A DNA stretch of 64,000 bases from Ceratodon purpureus. Lineage: Eukaryota > Streptophyta > Bryopsida > Pseudoditrichales > Ditrichaceae. The notes under the pieces were generated by a model. It saw only the letters and a list, made by a program, of their open reading frames with translations, was not told the origin of the DNA and searched no databases. Made by a program: the position numbers and the translations under genes. Location: NCBI GenBank assembly GCA_014871385.1, contig CM026423.1:25096468-25160467 (forward strand), in the 5' to 3' direction. Positions 35,896 through 47,847 of this stretch are shown one piece after another. Position 1 is the stretch's first letter. Every line of letters starts with the position of its first letter.

Positions 35896-36104
35896 TGAAC
35901 TCCCATTACCCTTGAACCAATTAAGAGTTTGGATTACTTGGGTTTTATGTGACTTGGGGTAATTAAGACATTAGAGTTATAAAGAGATTCTTTTAAGGAA
36001 ATACTTTGCATTCTATACATTCTTTACTTACTACAGTGACCTTTAGTTATGTTAAAAGCTAAACGAAAAGACCTATTCCCATGACTTACCACTATTTGTA
36101 AATT

Positions 36105-37897
36105 TTACCAATTACATAACAACAAGGCAGGCAACAAGAAATGGGTAGATGGGATGAGGGGCCACAAACCTTGGTCGCCCTTGGCCTTCTTCCACGGAAG
36201 CGCGGCCACTGAGGGGGCAGCGGGCCTCTTGCTGCCAGCACGTGGTGAAGCGGGCTCGGCCAGAAGGATCTCCTCCGTGAGGCGTAGTTCCTCCGCGGCC
36301 TTGGAGTCAAGGTCAAAGCCCCACTGCCCAAGCCACCCTCCAGTCATCCCCTGCTTGCATCGACGGCATCGGGCGTCTTGAGAGAAGAATGCCTCAAACA
36401 TACAATGAGGATGTGCCAAGCAGCCGCAGAACAAAGGCACGCAGCAGGTGTCAACGAAGTAACGCTCGCAGAAGGGGCATGGGTCGTTGAGGGCTATTGG
36501 CAACACCTGGAACTCCCGGGGGTAACGAGCCAACACCTTCTGTGGCCGCAAGAAAGCTGATGCCAACTCCAAGGCCGAGATCTCCGCTGTCAGCGCGGAG
36601 ACCTCAGCATGCCGTCTCTGCTCATCGGCTTCCATCTCCTCCAACTTCTTGTAGACCTGTCAATGCGGGCCTGGGCCTCAAGGAGTGCCTTGCTTGCAAG
36701 CCCCAGCTTGTCTTGGCCTAAGCGGGCCGCCTGATCAAAGCGCCTCTTCTCTTGATCGTTGCCATCAGCCGCGGCCTTCTTGGCGGCCTCGCGGGCGGAG
36801 AAGATGTCGTCGTAGAGCTTGGACTCCTCGGCCTCCTTGGCCTTGATGTAGTCCCGATGGGTTGCAAGGTCAACCTTCACGCGGTCCTGGCTGGCCTCCA
36901 CCTTCAGAAGTGCCGCCTCCAAGGACTGCTTCTTGAGGCGCTGCTGCTCCTGGCCCTGCTTCGGATCCGTTGCCACCAAGGGCTGCACCTTGATGGCAGC
37001 GGCAGCATGGGTCGTCACGGCCCTCTTCTCAGCCACGGCCTTCTTCTCCACCACGGCCTTGACACGGGCGGGCACGGATCTAGGACCCCTTGCCTTCTTC
37101 GCCTTGGCGGCCGTGATGGCCTTGGAGGTGGCTCCGACTGCCTTGGCTCCTCCGCTCGCAGCCGCCCCTCCTCCCTTGCCCTTGCTGACACCACCGGGGA
37201 CGTGGCCTGCGAGGAAGTCGATGATGGCCTCAATCTGCTCCCTCAAGGCCGGGGGTGTCAACTTCTGCGGATTACGCCCTGGCAGCTTCTTGCGCCCCTT
37301 CACAATTGCCTCCGCCTTCTGGGCGAAGTTGACATCCACGCCCTCCTCAAAGTAGAGGTGGCAAGCCCGAAGGAAGGTGGTTCCGAATGCCCAATTGTCG
37401 GGGTCACCTCCATAGGTCCACCGGTACATCTCCAAGTACTTCCTCTGGGCCTCCGGATCCTCACAGTCAGCAACGTAGTGCCGACCAGAAGAACGCTCTG
37501 GCCATCTGTCGATGAAGTCCTTCTTCCTGCAGTGCTTCTCGCTGCTGAGGTCACTGAATTTCAACCCCTTGTTGGAGAGCTGCAAGGTGCGGGCGAAGAA
37601 GTCCTCATCGTAATCCGCAGCATGCCTACCCAGCAGAAATGGGGCGAGGTGGTGGAGCTGTGCATGAAGTGCAGGGGGTAAGCCCTCCAAGTCGAACGCA
37701 TCATCCCATGGCGTCTCAACATCGTTGGCATCCTCCTTGCTGTCAGCAAGCTCGACGACCTCCTTCTTCACGACGGCCTCCTTCTTCTCAGTGCGATCCT
37801 CCTCCTGAGAAGCCGCGGCCTTTCCCTTCCTACGGCTCGACATCCCTGGCGCTGGTAGTGCAAAAACAACACGTTTTACGATTGGGGGATCGCGCAT
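36105..37897 (-). CDS. Coiled-coil RING-H2-like protein, copy A (frame break, 3' end probably lost)
   Basis: The start at 37897 (MRDPPIVKRVVFALPAPG) follows an acceptor-like TTTCAG. The first part has an acidic segment, the family region SSGRHYVADCEDPEAQRK, alanine/lysine-rich linkers and a coiled coil (SLEAALLKVEASQDRV). Near 36655 the frame changes by one base; beyond it the reading continues as KKLEEMEADEQRRHAE and reaches a zinc-binding cluster with spacing C-x2-C-x13-C-x-C-x2-H-x2-C-x11-C-x2-C, starting CPFCERYF. Copies B and C have the same layout, with H at the second position where this copy has C. After GDQG a possible donor occurs at about 36168, but no further exon is seen before the motif-dense element, so the 3' end may have been cut off. 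A RING-like fold suggests a ubiquitin-ligase or protein-binding role; this is inference. Confidence 0.65.
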
Positions 37898-38129
37898 GGC
37901 AGCTGAAAGGAGAGAAACGGACAGGGTATTATTCTTGCGGATTAGACTAGTTACATTTTCACTCCAAAAATCTTGAAGAACTAAGGACTCCGGCGGCCAT
38001 GGCTGAACCACTGTCTACTCCGAATACACCATGGCCGATTCACTCCAACAGCTAATTAAAAAAAACCATGCGAGGAGGCTCGGAGGAGAGAGCTGAAAAC
38101 CAGCAGCTTACCTCACCAAAGTCCGAAGC

Positions 38130-38720
38130 AGAATTGTTGTTGCTCCTCCCCAGCTCGCCCCTCGCGCCTCGCAGCTCGTCTCTTGCGCCTCCAGAAATGT
38201 TCGCCTCCACAACTCGCCCCTGCGCGCCTCTGCAGCTCACCCTTTCTTCAGCCTCCGCGACTCGCCCCTTGCGCGTCTGCAGCTCCGCTCCTTGCGCCTC
38301 GCGGCACCCCTGCTACGACTTTGCTCCTCCCCAACTCGCCGCTGCGCGCCTCCTCCGCTCCTCCCTTGCGCCTCCGCAGCTGCCCTCCGCAGCTCGCCTT
38401 TGCAGCCCCTTGCACCCCCGCAGCCCCTTGCGCCTCTGCAGCTGCCCTCCGCAGCTCGCCTCCGCAGCCCCTTGCACCCCCGCAGCCCCTTCTGCCTCCT
38501 CGCGCCCCTTGCGCCTCCGCAGCTCCTCGCAGCTCTTCGCTACCCCTTGCGCCTCCGCAGCTCCTTGCGCCTGAGCGAGCGTGCAATGGAGCTCCCTCTT
38601 CAGCTCCTTGCAGCTCAGTCGCAGGTCGTCCCTTGCGCCCGAGCTCCGCTGCCCCCTCCTCCACGGCCCACGCCGCACGCTGCAGCTCCTTCGAGCTGCA
38701 CTCCGCAACCTCGAACGGTT
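38130..38720. repeat. GC-rich low-complexity repeats (GCGCCTCCGCAGCTC-type)
   Basis: Short irregular units built from GCAGCTC, GCGCCTC and GCAGCCCCTTGC fill this region, opening several long frames on both strands. The translations are Ala/Ser/Pro or Gly/Arg/Glu low-complexity runs and change character between frames, so I do not call a gene. Confidence 0.75.
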
Positions 38721-39696
38721 TCTTAGACTCCGCGGCTGCTGCCCTCGGCGTCACGTGCTCCTGATCAGCAACGGCACGAAGACGCCCACCCTCGTGTCCA
38801 CGGTCTCTCCCCGGCACCCACAGCTCCAATTGAAAAACGAAGTAAAGCTCGCGCGCTTGCTGGAAGCAAGGGGAGCGGCCTCGACAGCAAGAAGGCGTGG
38901 ACTTGTGCTGGAGTCAACCACGTGCGGCGTGTGGGAAGAAGAGAAGAACTGAGAGGGGAACCCGTGCTGGAGTCAACCACCTGTGCGTCCTTGGTTAAGG
39001 GGGTTCAGGGTCTCAAGTACTGTTTAATGAAGGGAGGTTACGGAGTTGGTGGGAAGCTCTCATATCCTCCTTAATTGCCACTCCATGGAAATCATTGCCA
39101 TGGCCCTAAACCACACATCCCCATTTGTTGTGGGTACTTAGAAAATCATCTCAGAAATTAAAATCTTAATTTTAGTGGGACCGGTACATATGATTACTAA
39201 GACCCATTAATTAAGGAGATTACTAATTGCATGGAGTGGGCACTATCGTGAGTTATCCACAAAACAAGTTTAACGGAGAACCATGGTCTAACCCAATAAA
39301 AAAAAATAAAATTGTTCGCAGCCACATTCTACATAGCTACAAATTAATTACTAAGACACAGAGCTCTCAAATCACACACGGCCATTGCTCGCGTCGTCAC
39401 TATCCTCTTTGCTGCCAGCGACCTCTCCGTCAGTGGAGTTACTACCTTCTCAATGGGTGCCTCTTGAATAATTAGAGAGATTAACATAGCAATGCATAGC
39501 CATTTTAGGGAATTGCTCGAAAACATCCTCATTTTTTGATAAATCTATCCGTAAATGGCTATTCTAGAATGAAACCAAAAAACATGTTCAAGAAGATCCA
39601 CTGTCTACTCCGATCAAAAAAATAAAAAAAAATAAAAAACTTGCTACATTATAGATGTCCATCCAATGAGTTTAGAACGCATAATTTGTACTCAAT
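38721..39696. other. Intergenic DNA without a recognisable gene
   Basis: Mixed-composition sequence. The short segment CCACTGTCTACTCCGA occurs at both 38008 and 39599. I see no supported coding region or RNA gene. Confidence 0.5.
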
Positions 39697-40938
39697 TCAT
39701 ACAGGCTCGTTGCCAGCGTCATCGCTGTCCACGTTGTTGCCAGCGTCGTCACCGTCAGTTGAGTTGCGTCCTTCCTCAAGATCCACATTGTTGCCCTCCT
39801 CCCCGGGGTCATCTTCGTTGGCAGATCCTCTTGCTTGATCATTGTTGGCTCCATCACCTCCAACGGTGTTATCACACACCCAAGCTTTGCCAACACGCCG
39901 TCGCCGTGACCGCCAATTCTCCAAAGCCCTGGCAGCATTTGATCGATGCCATTGTTCTCGCCTTCTACGCGTAGCCTCCAATCTTGCCTCATCATCCGGG
40001 GTATTGAGAACCCTGGTGGACTCTAATTTCTTCTTATACCGATGCTGTATATTTCGGTACCAATGCTGGAATTGTTGCAAAATAACACTGATGCGCTCTT
40101 TGCCACCACCGTGAGCTGTATGCGCTTGATTTGCTGCCTTCGCTTGATGATGGGATTTCTCCATACCCTGGCAACTCCATACGGCCAGACTACCGTATTC
40201 CTCCACAAACCAACTGCCATGCCTGACAATTACATGCTGTCAACAGCCACTCCAAGGTTAGTCCTGGATAGAGAATTGACAAAAGTGAGGTCAGCCATCA
40301 ACCCCTAATTCATCCCAAAACTCGTTCATATAACTCACCATGTAGTGCGACACATGCTCCTCTCCGAAGGCCTCCAAAAATGTTCTCCCCCACGTTTCTA
40401 TCTTCCCTTTGAACTGGAGTCGTTGTTCTGCTGTCAGCACCAAGCCGCTGAAATATGGTAGAACCTCTTCAAAGGCTTGCTACATAGCAGCCCTTGCCCT
40501 ACGATGTGCACCGCCGCCACTATTATTGCTCTCTGCTTGACATATGTCTTTCCAGGCCTTGTCGTTTCCAGACCATACGCTTGGTTTAAATAGTCTGCTA
40601 GCAACAACTCCACTGAAAGATGGCTTCTGTGGCACATTCCCTGTGCTGCCACTCAGTTTCGGATCCTTTCTAATCTCCACATTGCCACCGTGAGCCCCGA
40701 TAGCTGACAAGGACTTCTCCATTTGCTCTATGGCTGTAGCCCTCAGTCTTTGATCTTGTATGTTCCAGACATAAATGATGTGTTGATGCACAATCTTCTC
40801 CGCTAGGCGAACTAGGGCGTGAAGTGTACAAATGTGCACTCTTTGCAACGGAATTGGCAAGATAGGCCTCCACCTTGTATGTGCACGCATGTCACATGGT
40901 TCTGGCTCCACAGAGTTGGCAAACAGTCCCCCCACCCA
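39697..40938 (-). pseudogene. Transposase-like gene fragment with an in-frame TAG
   Basis: Reading leftward, the first exon gives WVGGLFANSVEPEPCDM and the striking HICTLHALVRLAEKIVHQHI, followed by a linker. A TAG (in ATG TAG CAA, near 40482) interrupts the frame, which then continues as QAFEEVLPYFSGLVL up to HVSHYM. A candidate intron to about 40249 leads to RHGSWFVEEYGSLAVW and SCQGMEKSHHQAK, and the last exon ends in an acidic asparagine-rich tail. The TLHALVRLAEK and QGMEK motifs remind me of uncharacterised transposase-like proteins spread in animals, algae and mosses; I cannot name the superfamily. The 5' part is missing. It lies just left of another transposase-like gene and points away from it. 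Confidence 0.55.
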
Positions 40939-40983
40939 GTTCGGTTGGCTGAGAATACGCTAGGGTCGCTCTCGGGCCTCTGA

Positions 40984-41015
40984 GTACCATCGTGTACATC
41001 GTGTACACTTAGTAC
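40984..41015. repeat. First phased GTAC cluster
   Basis: GTAC occurs at 40984, 40994, 41003 and 41012, spacing 10, 9 and 9. It is the leftmost clear cluster of the type that is common from here to the right edge and may mark the boundary of that element. Confidence 0.7.
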
Positions 41016-41292
41016 AAAATGTCCAAGGAACGGTACTCCGTGTATTCTGGCGGCATCGCGGGACGCTTTTCTATTGTGCAGAGTCCTATTTGTCGCTTCT
41101 GCTGAGGTTGATGGTGTCCCGGAGGGGAGAGGGCAGCCTGCAGCCTGCTCCTGTTTATTCCCGCCCCTCGGCGATGGTGTCCACGGTGACCCATCAATGC
41201 TGTTGAGGGAATTTTAATTGTTGTTGTTGCATATTGTTTGTGCATGTAGCGTTTCTGAATTTGTTGGGCTTAGATTGTTCTTCTCTTAGGCA

Positions 41293-44200
41293 ATGGGGAA
41301 TGCAAGAGGTGCACAGCGACGTGCAGGAGTGAAGAGGAGGGGGCCCTCTGCAAGGGCTGAGGATTATGATGCGATGAGGGAAGGTCTAAGAGAGGGGGAG
41401 GCAGAGAGACAACGTAAACGTAGAGAGTTGCAGAGGGAGAGAGAAAGGGAGGCTAGGTTGCTTGCCACTGCCGAGGAGGAACGTGGGGAGGGCAATGAAC
41501 TGTCTTCTCGAGAACTACTGCGTGTGGTGTCTGAGACCGTGAATTTCTTCATGAGTCAGATGCAAGGTTGTCCCGATGCCCACTCTCGTTTGAAGATCAT
41601 GGAGCTTTTTCTGCAGGACGAATGTGTTTCTCCGTTTCTTCCTGAGTACTATCCTTGTGTGGAAGATGCAAAGGTTCAGTTTGAATTTCTAAAGAATTAC
41701 CAGCATGAGTTGAACATTGTGAAGGGGTCTCATTCGGCAGATATGCTTGCTAGGAAGGCTGTTCTTCTTGATGCGGCCGTATCTTCAACGGTGACAAACG
41801 CCAAGGCTTTGTCTAGGGTTTTGAAGGTTCATCCTAGGAATTTGAGGGTTGCTATAAGCCGCCGACGTACTGTGCGTCTGGCTGGGACACCTTTTGCTCT
41901 TGCAAAACGTAAGAAGAGACCCGGTGTGCCTAACGCGGTGAAGGAGCTTGTATTGAAATGGTGGACAGAGGAGACTCGCGTGAGCCCCAACAGAAAGGAA
42001 ATTGTTCAGAAGTGGATAAGTCGCAATGTAAGAGAACAACATTGCACCCACTATCTGCTTGAAACTCAGGTATAAATTCTTTCCTATTGTGCTTGAATAT
42101 AGGATCGTTGTAGTGTATAAGTCACATGCATATATTGTGCTGCCAAATTTCAAATCCGGATGACCGGATGTAGTTAAATCCGTATTTTTTGTACTACTGG
42201 GTATTCCTTGGTACTCTTTGGTACATATGAGTACTGTGTTTGTATAAGTCCGTACACAACATCCAAAGGATCTAGTTGCTTCTATCTCTTCTCATAAGCT
42301 CTGTTCATGCTTGCAGAGCTCTTTTTATAAGAGATTTGTCGAGGCGCATCCAGACACTCCTATCAAGTTGGTTGCCTTTGAGAGGCTGAAGCCATATTTT
42401 GTTAGAGCTTGCAGCGAGAGGAACGTCTGTTGCTGTAGATACCACGTGGAGATTGACATGCTCAGGGAAGGGTTCAATAGGATTCGGGATGGGAGGAGGG
42501 GAATCCACATCCTGGACAACTGCCAATGCGAGTGTGATGTATGCCTCTTCCGACCGGAAGAATCTAATTGCAGCGCCCAACTTAAGACTTACGCTGGGAC
42601 AACATCGCTTTGGCAGGAGATTGTGTGCCCAAAGCCGGAGAATGCAGAGTGGCACGCACTGTCGTGCGTCATGGGTACGTGCGTAGAGTGTGGTATTTCA
42701 AACGTGCCGATTTGCCCTTTGGAGTCTTCAACATCAACCAGTGTGACCTGGAAGTGTTTCGAAAATGAAATCATTGGCTTGACAAGAGATGGGAGGCCGC
42801 GGAAGAGGATCATAGAGGTTTACAAGGAGACCTCTCCTGAAATTTTTCTTAGTTACTTCAAGTCTAAACTGCCCCAGTTTGTGAGGCATAACTTCATTGC
42901 AAGGTGGCAGGACGACCATTGCAGGCGGTCGATGCAATGTATAGGCAAAGACGTAATTCTATCACATATTGATTTTGCGGAGAACTATACCTTTGAGATT
43001 CAGAACCAGATCCAGAGCATGTATTGGTGCTCAACGCAGATCAGTATCCTTGTGCACATTACTTACCGGATTAAACCAGATGGAGAACTTGTGAAGGACT
43101 CCCATTTCTACATAACAGATGATGAACAACACGATTCCCTCTTCGTCCAGCACTGCATGATGCAGCATTGGCGATGGCTAGAGTCTCAAGGTGTGTTGGG
43201 TACTTTTAATTCTATTATCAATTTGATCTGTATAGTCAGTGCATAGCTTATTTAAACTACGTACATATCATGTTTTAACAACGTGCTGCTTATCTTATTT
43301 AATAGTACCATTACAGCTCCATTACACATTGTATACTGGGTAGTAGATAGTTCAGTGTTTGTAATATTAGTACCCTTTTGTACAAAATCGGGAACCTTGT
43401 GTACACACTGTACTTTAAGGTAAACTTTGAACCATCGTTATACACACGTACGTCAATTTCATATATTGCAGGCTTATAAAGATTACTGATTATGCACCTC
43501 CTTCTAGGCATTTCCCCAAAGCACCATGTAGTGTGGTCCGACGGTTGTGCGGGCCAGTTCAAGGGTGCCCGAGCACTGTATTTTGTGGCGAGATACCCTG
43601 GACTCACGAACGGTTGCACTATGAACTGGAACTTTTTTGGAACGGGACATGGGAAAGGGGAGTGGGACGGTGCAGGCGCTGTGGTGAAGCGTGCTCTTCG
43701 GCAGTCCCAGCTACAGAACACCTGGAGGAGGATGCAGAATGCACATGATGCAGTGTGCTTCCTGAACGATAGAATGGCCGGTCGAGTGGATACCAATTTC
43801 GAAAAGACGGGCATCAAGGAGGTCAACCGGTATTTCTGGGAAATTCCCAAGGACTGTATGAGGCAACGAAGCTATGAATGTGAGACTGTGAAAGGTTCCC
43901 AGTCATTACATTCAGTGTACTCATTTGCTGTTGCTGACCCAACGCAACTTTTTGTTCGGAGATTGTCATGCTTTTGTGCATTCTGTCTAGACGGGGACTC
44001 CACAAATTGCGTGAATACGACCCATGTTGAAGATTGGGAACTTGTGAAACTAAAACCTCACGATCTTTAGGGAGTGCGAGAGCAAATGATGGACCACGAT
44101 GTATCAGCTGACGAGGACTGGGAGGAGGCTGTAGAAGGCGAAGGATTGGGCGACCTGATTCGGCCGGGTGATAACTTCGTTGTCCCAGCGATGGAGGGCA

Positions 44201-44529
44201 ACAATGAAGGAGTAGAATTTTATGTTCTACAGTGCAGTAGGGCAAAATATGAGGTGGATGTTGGGTTCAAATGCCCATGGGGCCCGGAGTTTGAAGTTGG
44301 TGACCTCGTCATACGTGGCATTTACTATCAGAAGTGGAACAATGGCTACGTATTCCTCAGCAACTCCCAACCAGCAGATATTGACGCACATCTTGTGGTG
44401 CATGGCAAATTTGCTATGGTTCCAAAGCCAGGTAGACGCAAAGGGGGGGAGGTCACCTACAACATGACTGAGGACAGTCTTGCCACCATTCGAGCTGGAT
44501 TAGAGAGGTTTAGGGAACACGAAGAGTAG
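41293..44529 (+). CDS. Putative DDE-type transposase, nearly intact (one in-frame TAG near the end)
   Basis: Exons 41293-42069, 42317-43190 and 43508-44070 join in perfect phase (introns 247 and 317 bases). The N-terminus is basic and coiled; then come helix-turn-helix-like KALSRVLKVHPRNLRVAI and WWTEETRVSPNRKEIVQ. Exon 2 has a Cys/His cluster (CCCRYHVEI, CQCECDVCLF, CVECGISNVPICP) and VILSHIDFAENYTF, with a likely first catalytic Asp. Exon 3 starts GISPKHHVVWSDGCAGQFK (likely second Asp) and continues NWNFFGTGHGKGEWDGAG, the third acidic position. This order matches uncharacterised transposase-like proteins known in animals and plants; the superfamily name is uncertain. A TAG at 44068 stops the frame after 738 residues, yet the same frame stays open to 44529 with family-like sequence (GDNFVVPAMEG), so a full product would be about 890 residues. 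The introns, but not the exons, carry GTAC clusters. TTCTTCTCTTAG right before the start may be a 5' UTR acceptor. Confidence 0.75.
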
Positions 44530-46379
44530 GGACTACTTGTAAAAGAAGTACATGGTATCCTACTGGTTTTATTTCCAATTTTGTCATGCCTTAGTGCACT
44601 TCCTTTGAAGTAATGGAGGAAAATTTGATAATAAACATAAAGCATTCAGAGCCTATGCACATCTTCTTATGCAATTGGTACGTGAGAATTATTACACTCG
44701 TTGAGTCCACGACGCAGTTCTAAAGAAAGCAAACACTCGTTGGTTCATTGAAGAAAGGATCTTCTCAAGCAAGGTCCATCGGTCACATCAACAAAGTACA
44801 AATCAATACTACTTTGTACAGAATAGTACTATAAGTACTGAAATTGTATTCAAATGAGCTTGCCCATACATAATGGTCTCAAACGGTACTTTGCGAATCA
44901 TCTCAGAAGGCGTAGCAACGGCATTCAGGTTGATGACATAGGATTCCAGATGGAGGGATCATATTCACGCTCAACTTAGAATGTTCTCAGTGGACTGCCA
45001 CATCTGACAGATGCCTTGTAACTCGACCACTGACTGATATATTCATCGTTCAGTTTCTATATGTGCCAAATACAGGCCTCGTGGGCGACAATAATTTGTA
45101 ACATCGCATATTTTTAGCCATATGTTCCTAGTAGACAAAGTGATTCTCAATGGAGACAAAATGGGGTCTTGTAGAATGACAGGTGGACAAAATATATAGG
45201 ATCAGGTGGGAATATTTAGGGTACGGTGGGAATCTTTAGGGTATGTAGGGATTTCTTAGGGTTTCTAGGGTTTATGGTTTTGATTTTTGGGTGTCATCAT
45301 CTAAGTTATAAGATCTATAACTAATATGAATTAAAAAATGACTAGAACATTAATATTAAGTTGTATATTACCCTTTTGTTGTCTTCTTAACATGTTGTAA
45401 TGGTTTAATTCATTCAAGGAATCATAGGATTGTATTATTTGTATACTTGATTATTGGAAAGTGGAAGTAATATTTTTAAAAATCATGTTCTTTAAAAGGT
45501 CTTGTGTTCTCCCATTGCACGAATAATGTAATTAATTCTTTATGCTAATTAGTTTGTTGTTTAGGCGTATGCATATTTTCAACAAAAATGGCTATTGCAA
45601 ATATTTTATACATATTATAAATAAATATGCATTACTATATTTTTATATCAGTCAATATGAACTACGTCTCCAATATTTAAGTGTTCATCATATAATTAAA
45701 AAATGCACATTATCCTAAACAAGCATCCAAAATCAATTAATTGAAGAACGATTACTTCAATACTATATTCCCTTAATTCTATTACCTATGTTTCTAAGTT
45801 ATACATTATCAATTATATCTTATCAAAATTTTGATCTTTCTTAATACTTGTATTTAAAAGATATGAAACATGAAAAATGATAATATTTGGACTAATACAT
45901 TTACAATGTATCATATATAATCAGATAATATACGTGCTTAACTGTCATCTTTATGCAAAGACATGCATGGCTCCTATTTGTCCGACCTCGTAATACACTC
46001 CGTCACCGTCACCGTCTAGCTCCTCCTTACATTTCAGAGCTAATATCTATGAATTCAATATATTGTGACGGGTTTGGGCGGGTGGCGGTTGAGGGCGGGG
46101 GAGGATGGGAGTGGTGCGGGTACGCAGTGAGGTCGCAGCCTCGGGAGTTGCCGTGTTGTGAGGTCGCAGCCTGGGGAGTCCGCTCGTCTGGTCGTGCATG
46201 TTCTTGCAGTTCCTTTGTTGAATGTTGAGAGACTGTGTCTGAGTGGTGTGGATGTTGAGAGGTGAGAGTTGCGGCCGCTTTTCTTCGCTTTCCTTTGCAT
46301 GTTGCCTCATGTTTCTTGTTGTCTTCCGTTCTTAACTTGAAGTCTATCTCGTAGTGCCTGCTTGGAATTCTTTGTGGCC
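44530..46379. other. AT-rich intergenic DNA; telomere-motif-like patch at 45205-45272
   Basis: Apart from a few GTAC motifs (44800-44840), the left part holds nothing recognisable. Near 45205-45272 TTTAGGG, CTTTAGGG, TTAGGG and CTAGGG occur in quick succession, resembling degenerate plant telomere units but too few and too diverged to be a telomere. 45300-45950 is very AT-rich. 46070-46270 is GC-rich with a duplicated GAGGTCGCAGCCT (about 46129 and 46160), likely the 5' region of the next ORF. Confidence 0.5.
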
Positions 46380-46712
46380 ATGACCAAGCGGAAATTCCCT
46401 AACTCAAAACATGTTCAGAAGCTCATCACCTCGTACTTTCCGTTGTATAGTCGACATACTTCTCATGCCGATGTAGTCACCGAGTTTAATTCCTTGCTTA
46501 CCACAACAGACGGCTATGTCTCAGAAACTCCAGAGTCAAAGCAGGGAAACATTGCATTCTATCTAGGACTTTGCAACACTGTAGAGAGCTCTCCAAGTCG
46601 GGTTGTTAGAAGCAGTGCGGCATTGTTTGGGCGAGCGGGTGTGGTAGAGGTAGAATCCCTCCATCACTATCCTACCACCAGTTGTGAGTCGGCTAATCGT
46701 CAGAGGACATGA
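46380..46712 (+). CDS. Hypothetical protein, 110 residues
   Basis: Starts MTKRKFPNSKHVQKLITSYF after a GC-rich leader and reads without interruption through SLLTTTDGYVSETPESKQG and AFYLGLCNTVESSPSRVVR. No domain is recognised. A TGA ends the ORF, but GAAG/GTTGGT immediately after it could be a splice donor, so this may be the first exon of a longer gene now decayed. It sits downstream of the transposase-like gene in the same orientation. Confidence 0.4.
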   Translation: MTKRKFPNSKHVQKLITSYFPLYSRHTSHADVVTEFNSLLTTTDGYVSETPESKQGNIAFYLGLCNTVESSPSRVVRSSAALFGRAGVVEVESLHHYPTTSCESANRQRT

Positions 46713-46815
46713 AGGTTGGTATTCTCCGTTGTTTACTAGTTTACTTTCAGATTTGCTTCCAAAATTCCTCGCAATATCTCGCAGGAATAGAAGAAGCCTT
46801 CAACTTCTCAACTAT

Positions 46816-47640
46816 GTACTGTTTTGTACATAATGTACAATGGTGTCTACGTTTGGGTACTGACGGGTAGTTCGCAAATGCGATGTTTCTATCCAGTTTT
46901 TTCAAGTGGGTACTTTGCAAAGACGATATGAGAGCATACTGGAAGCGCTGAGATTTTGCTCTTGTCCGTTTTGTGGAAGAGGCGCACTTAGGCAACTGGG
47001 GTCAGCTACACATGCCATTGTAAGAGCCTCTTCTATCCCTTGTATTAGTTGTATTGGAATTTATTGAACTTCAATTCTGCATAGTCTGAGAGTGTACTCT
47101 GTAGTACAGATTGTAATGGACGACTTTGGATTGTGAGTGTTTGCTACTTTCTAGTATATTGTTGGTACAATATTCCCTTGCAATAGTAGTTTGTTGGAGT
47201 GACGATACTATTCGGAGCGATGTCTGTACTTGGATTTGTACAAGTGTATTCAACATTTTTGGTGGTGCTTACTCTGTGTACAGTGGCAGGAGTAGAGTTC
47301 ATACTTCGATCTTATCAAGAAGTACTACGTGTACAACCATTTTGTAAGTTGCTAGATCCCCTTCTACAACATGAATTTTTGTAGTCGCTATTACAGAGTA
47401 GTTGTACTTATTGTACTCTTTGTACCACATGTACTAAGAGAAATGAGTTTGTATGCAGTGAGTGGAAAAAGAGGTAAGCAAGAACATTGTTTGTAGTAAC
47501 ACTCTTTGGTATCTTCAGTACAAACTGTATGAAGTGTGGTAGGAGTTGAGCAACTAGGGATGTTTGTACTACACTTAGTGCTGTTTGTACTACACTTAGA
47601 CTTGTTTGTACTACACTGAGAGTGGATGTAGTACTCGGGT
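46816..47640. repeat. Intergenic DNA rich in phased GTAC clusters
   Basis: GTAC at 46816, 46826 and 46835; then at 47404, 47413, 47422 and 47431, an exact 9-base period; and TTTGTACTACACTTAG/GAG repeated three times between 47560 and 47625. No gene is supported here; the small ORFs look like chance. Confidence 0.8.
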
Positions 47641-47847
47641 ACATTTGTACTTGAGCTACGTAAATAGTACTGTACTACTGTATAAATAACTAAACAGAAG
47701 TTTGTGGCGACCAGGTCGTACAGTTCTTTGTACAGAGATTATGTACTCATTTGTATTTAATGTACCTTCAACTGTAAAATTTGTACTGTCAGTACTAATA
47801 ACAGTATAGAATACTAACTTACAGTGACTATATTTTGCAGTGACTCG

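Noticed and set aside
38068-38829. Several long overlapping ORFs on both strands
   Set aside because: Low-complexity GC-rich repeats open all frames; no frame gives a normal protein composition.
44044-44070. A 27-base GT-AG intron that would remove the TAG of the transposase-like gene
   Set aside because: Far below known plant intron lengths; chance occurrence is more likely. The same holds for the 18-base GT-AG gap near 24370.
45205-45272. Chromosome end
   Set aside because: Only a few degenerate TTTAGGG motifs, with genes continuing on both sides.
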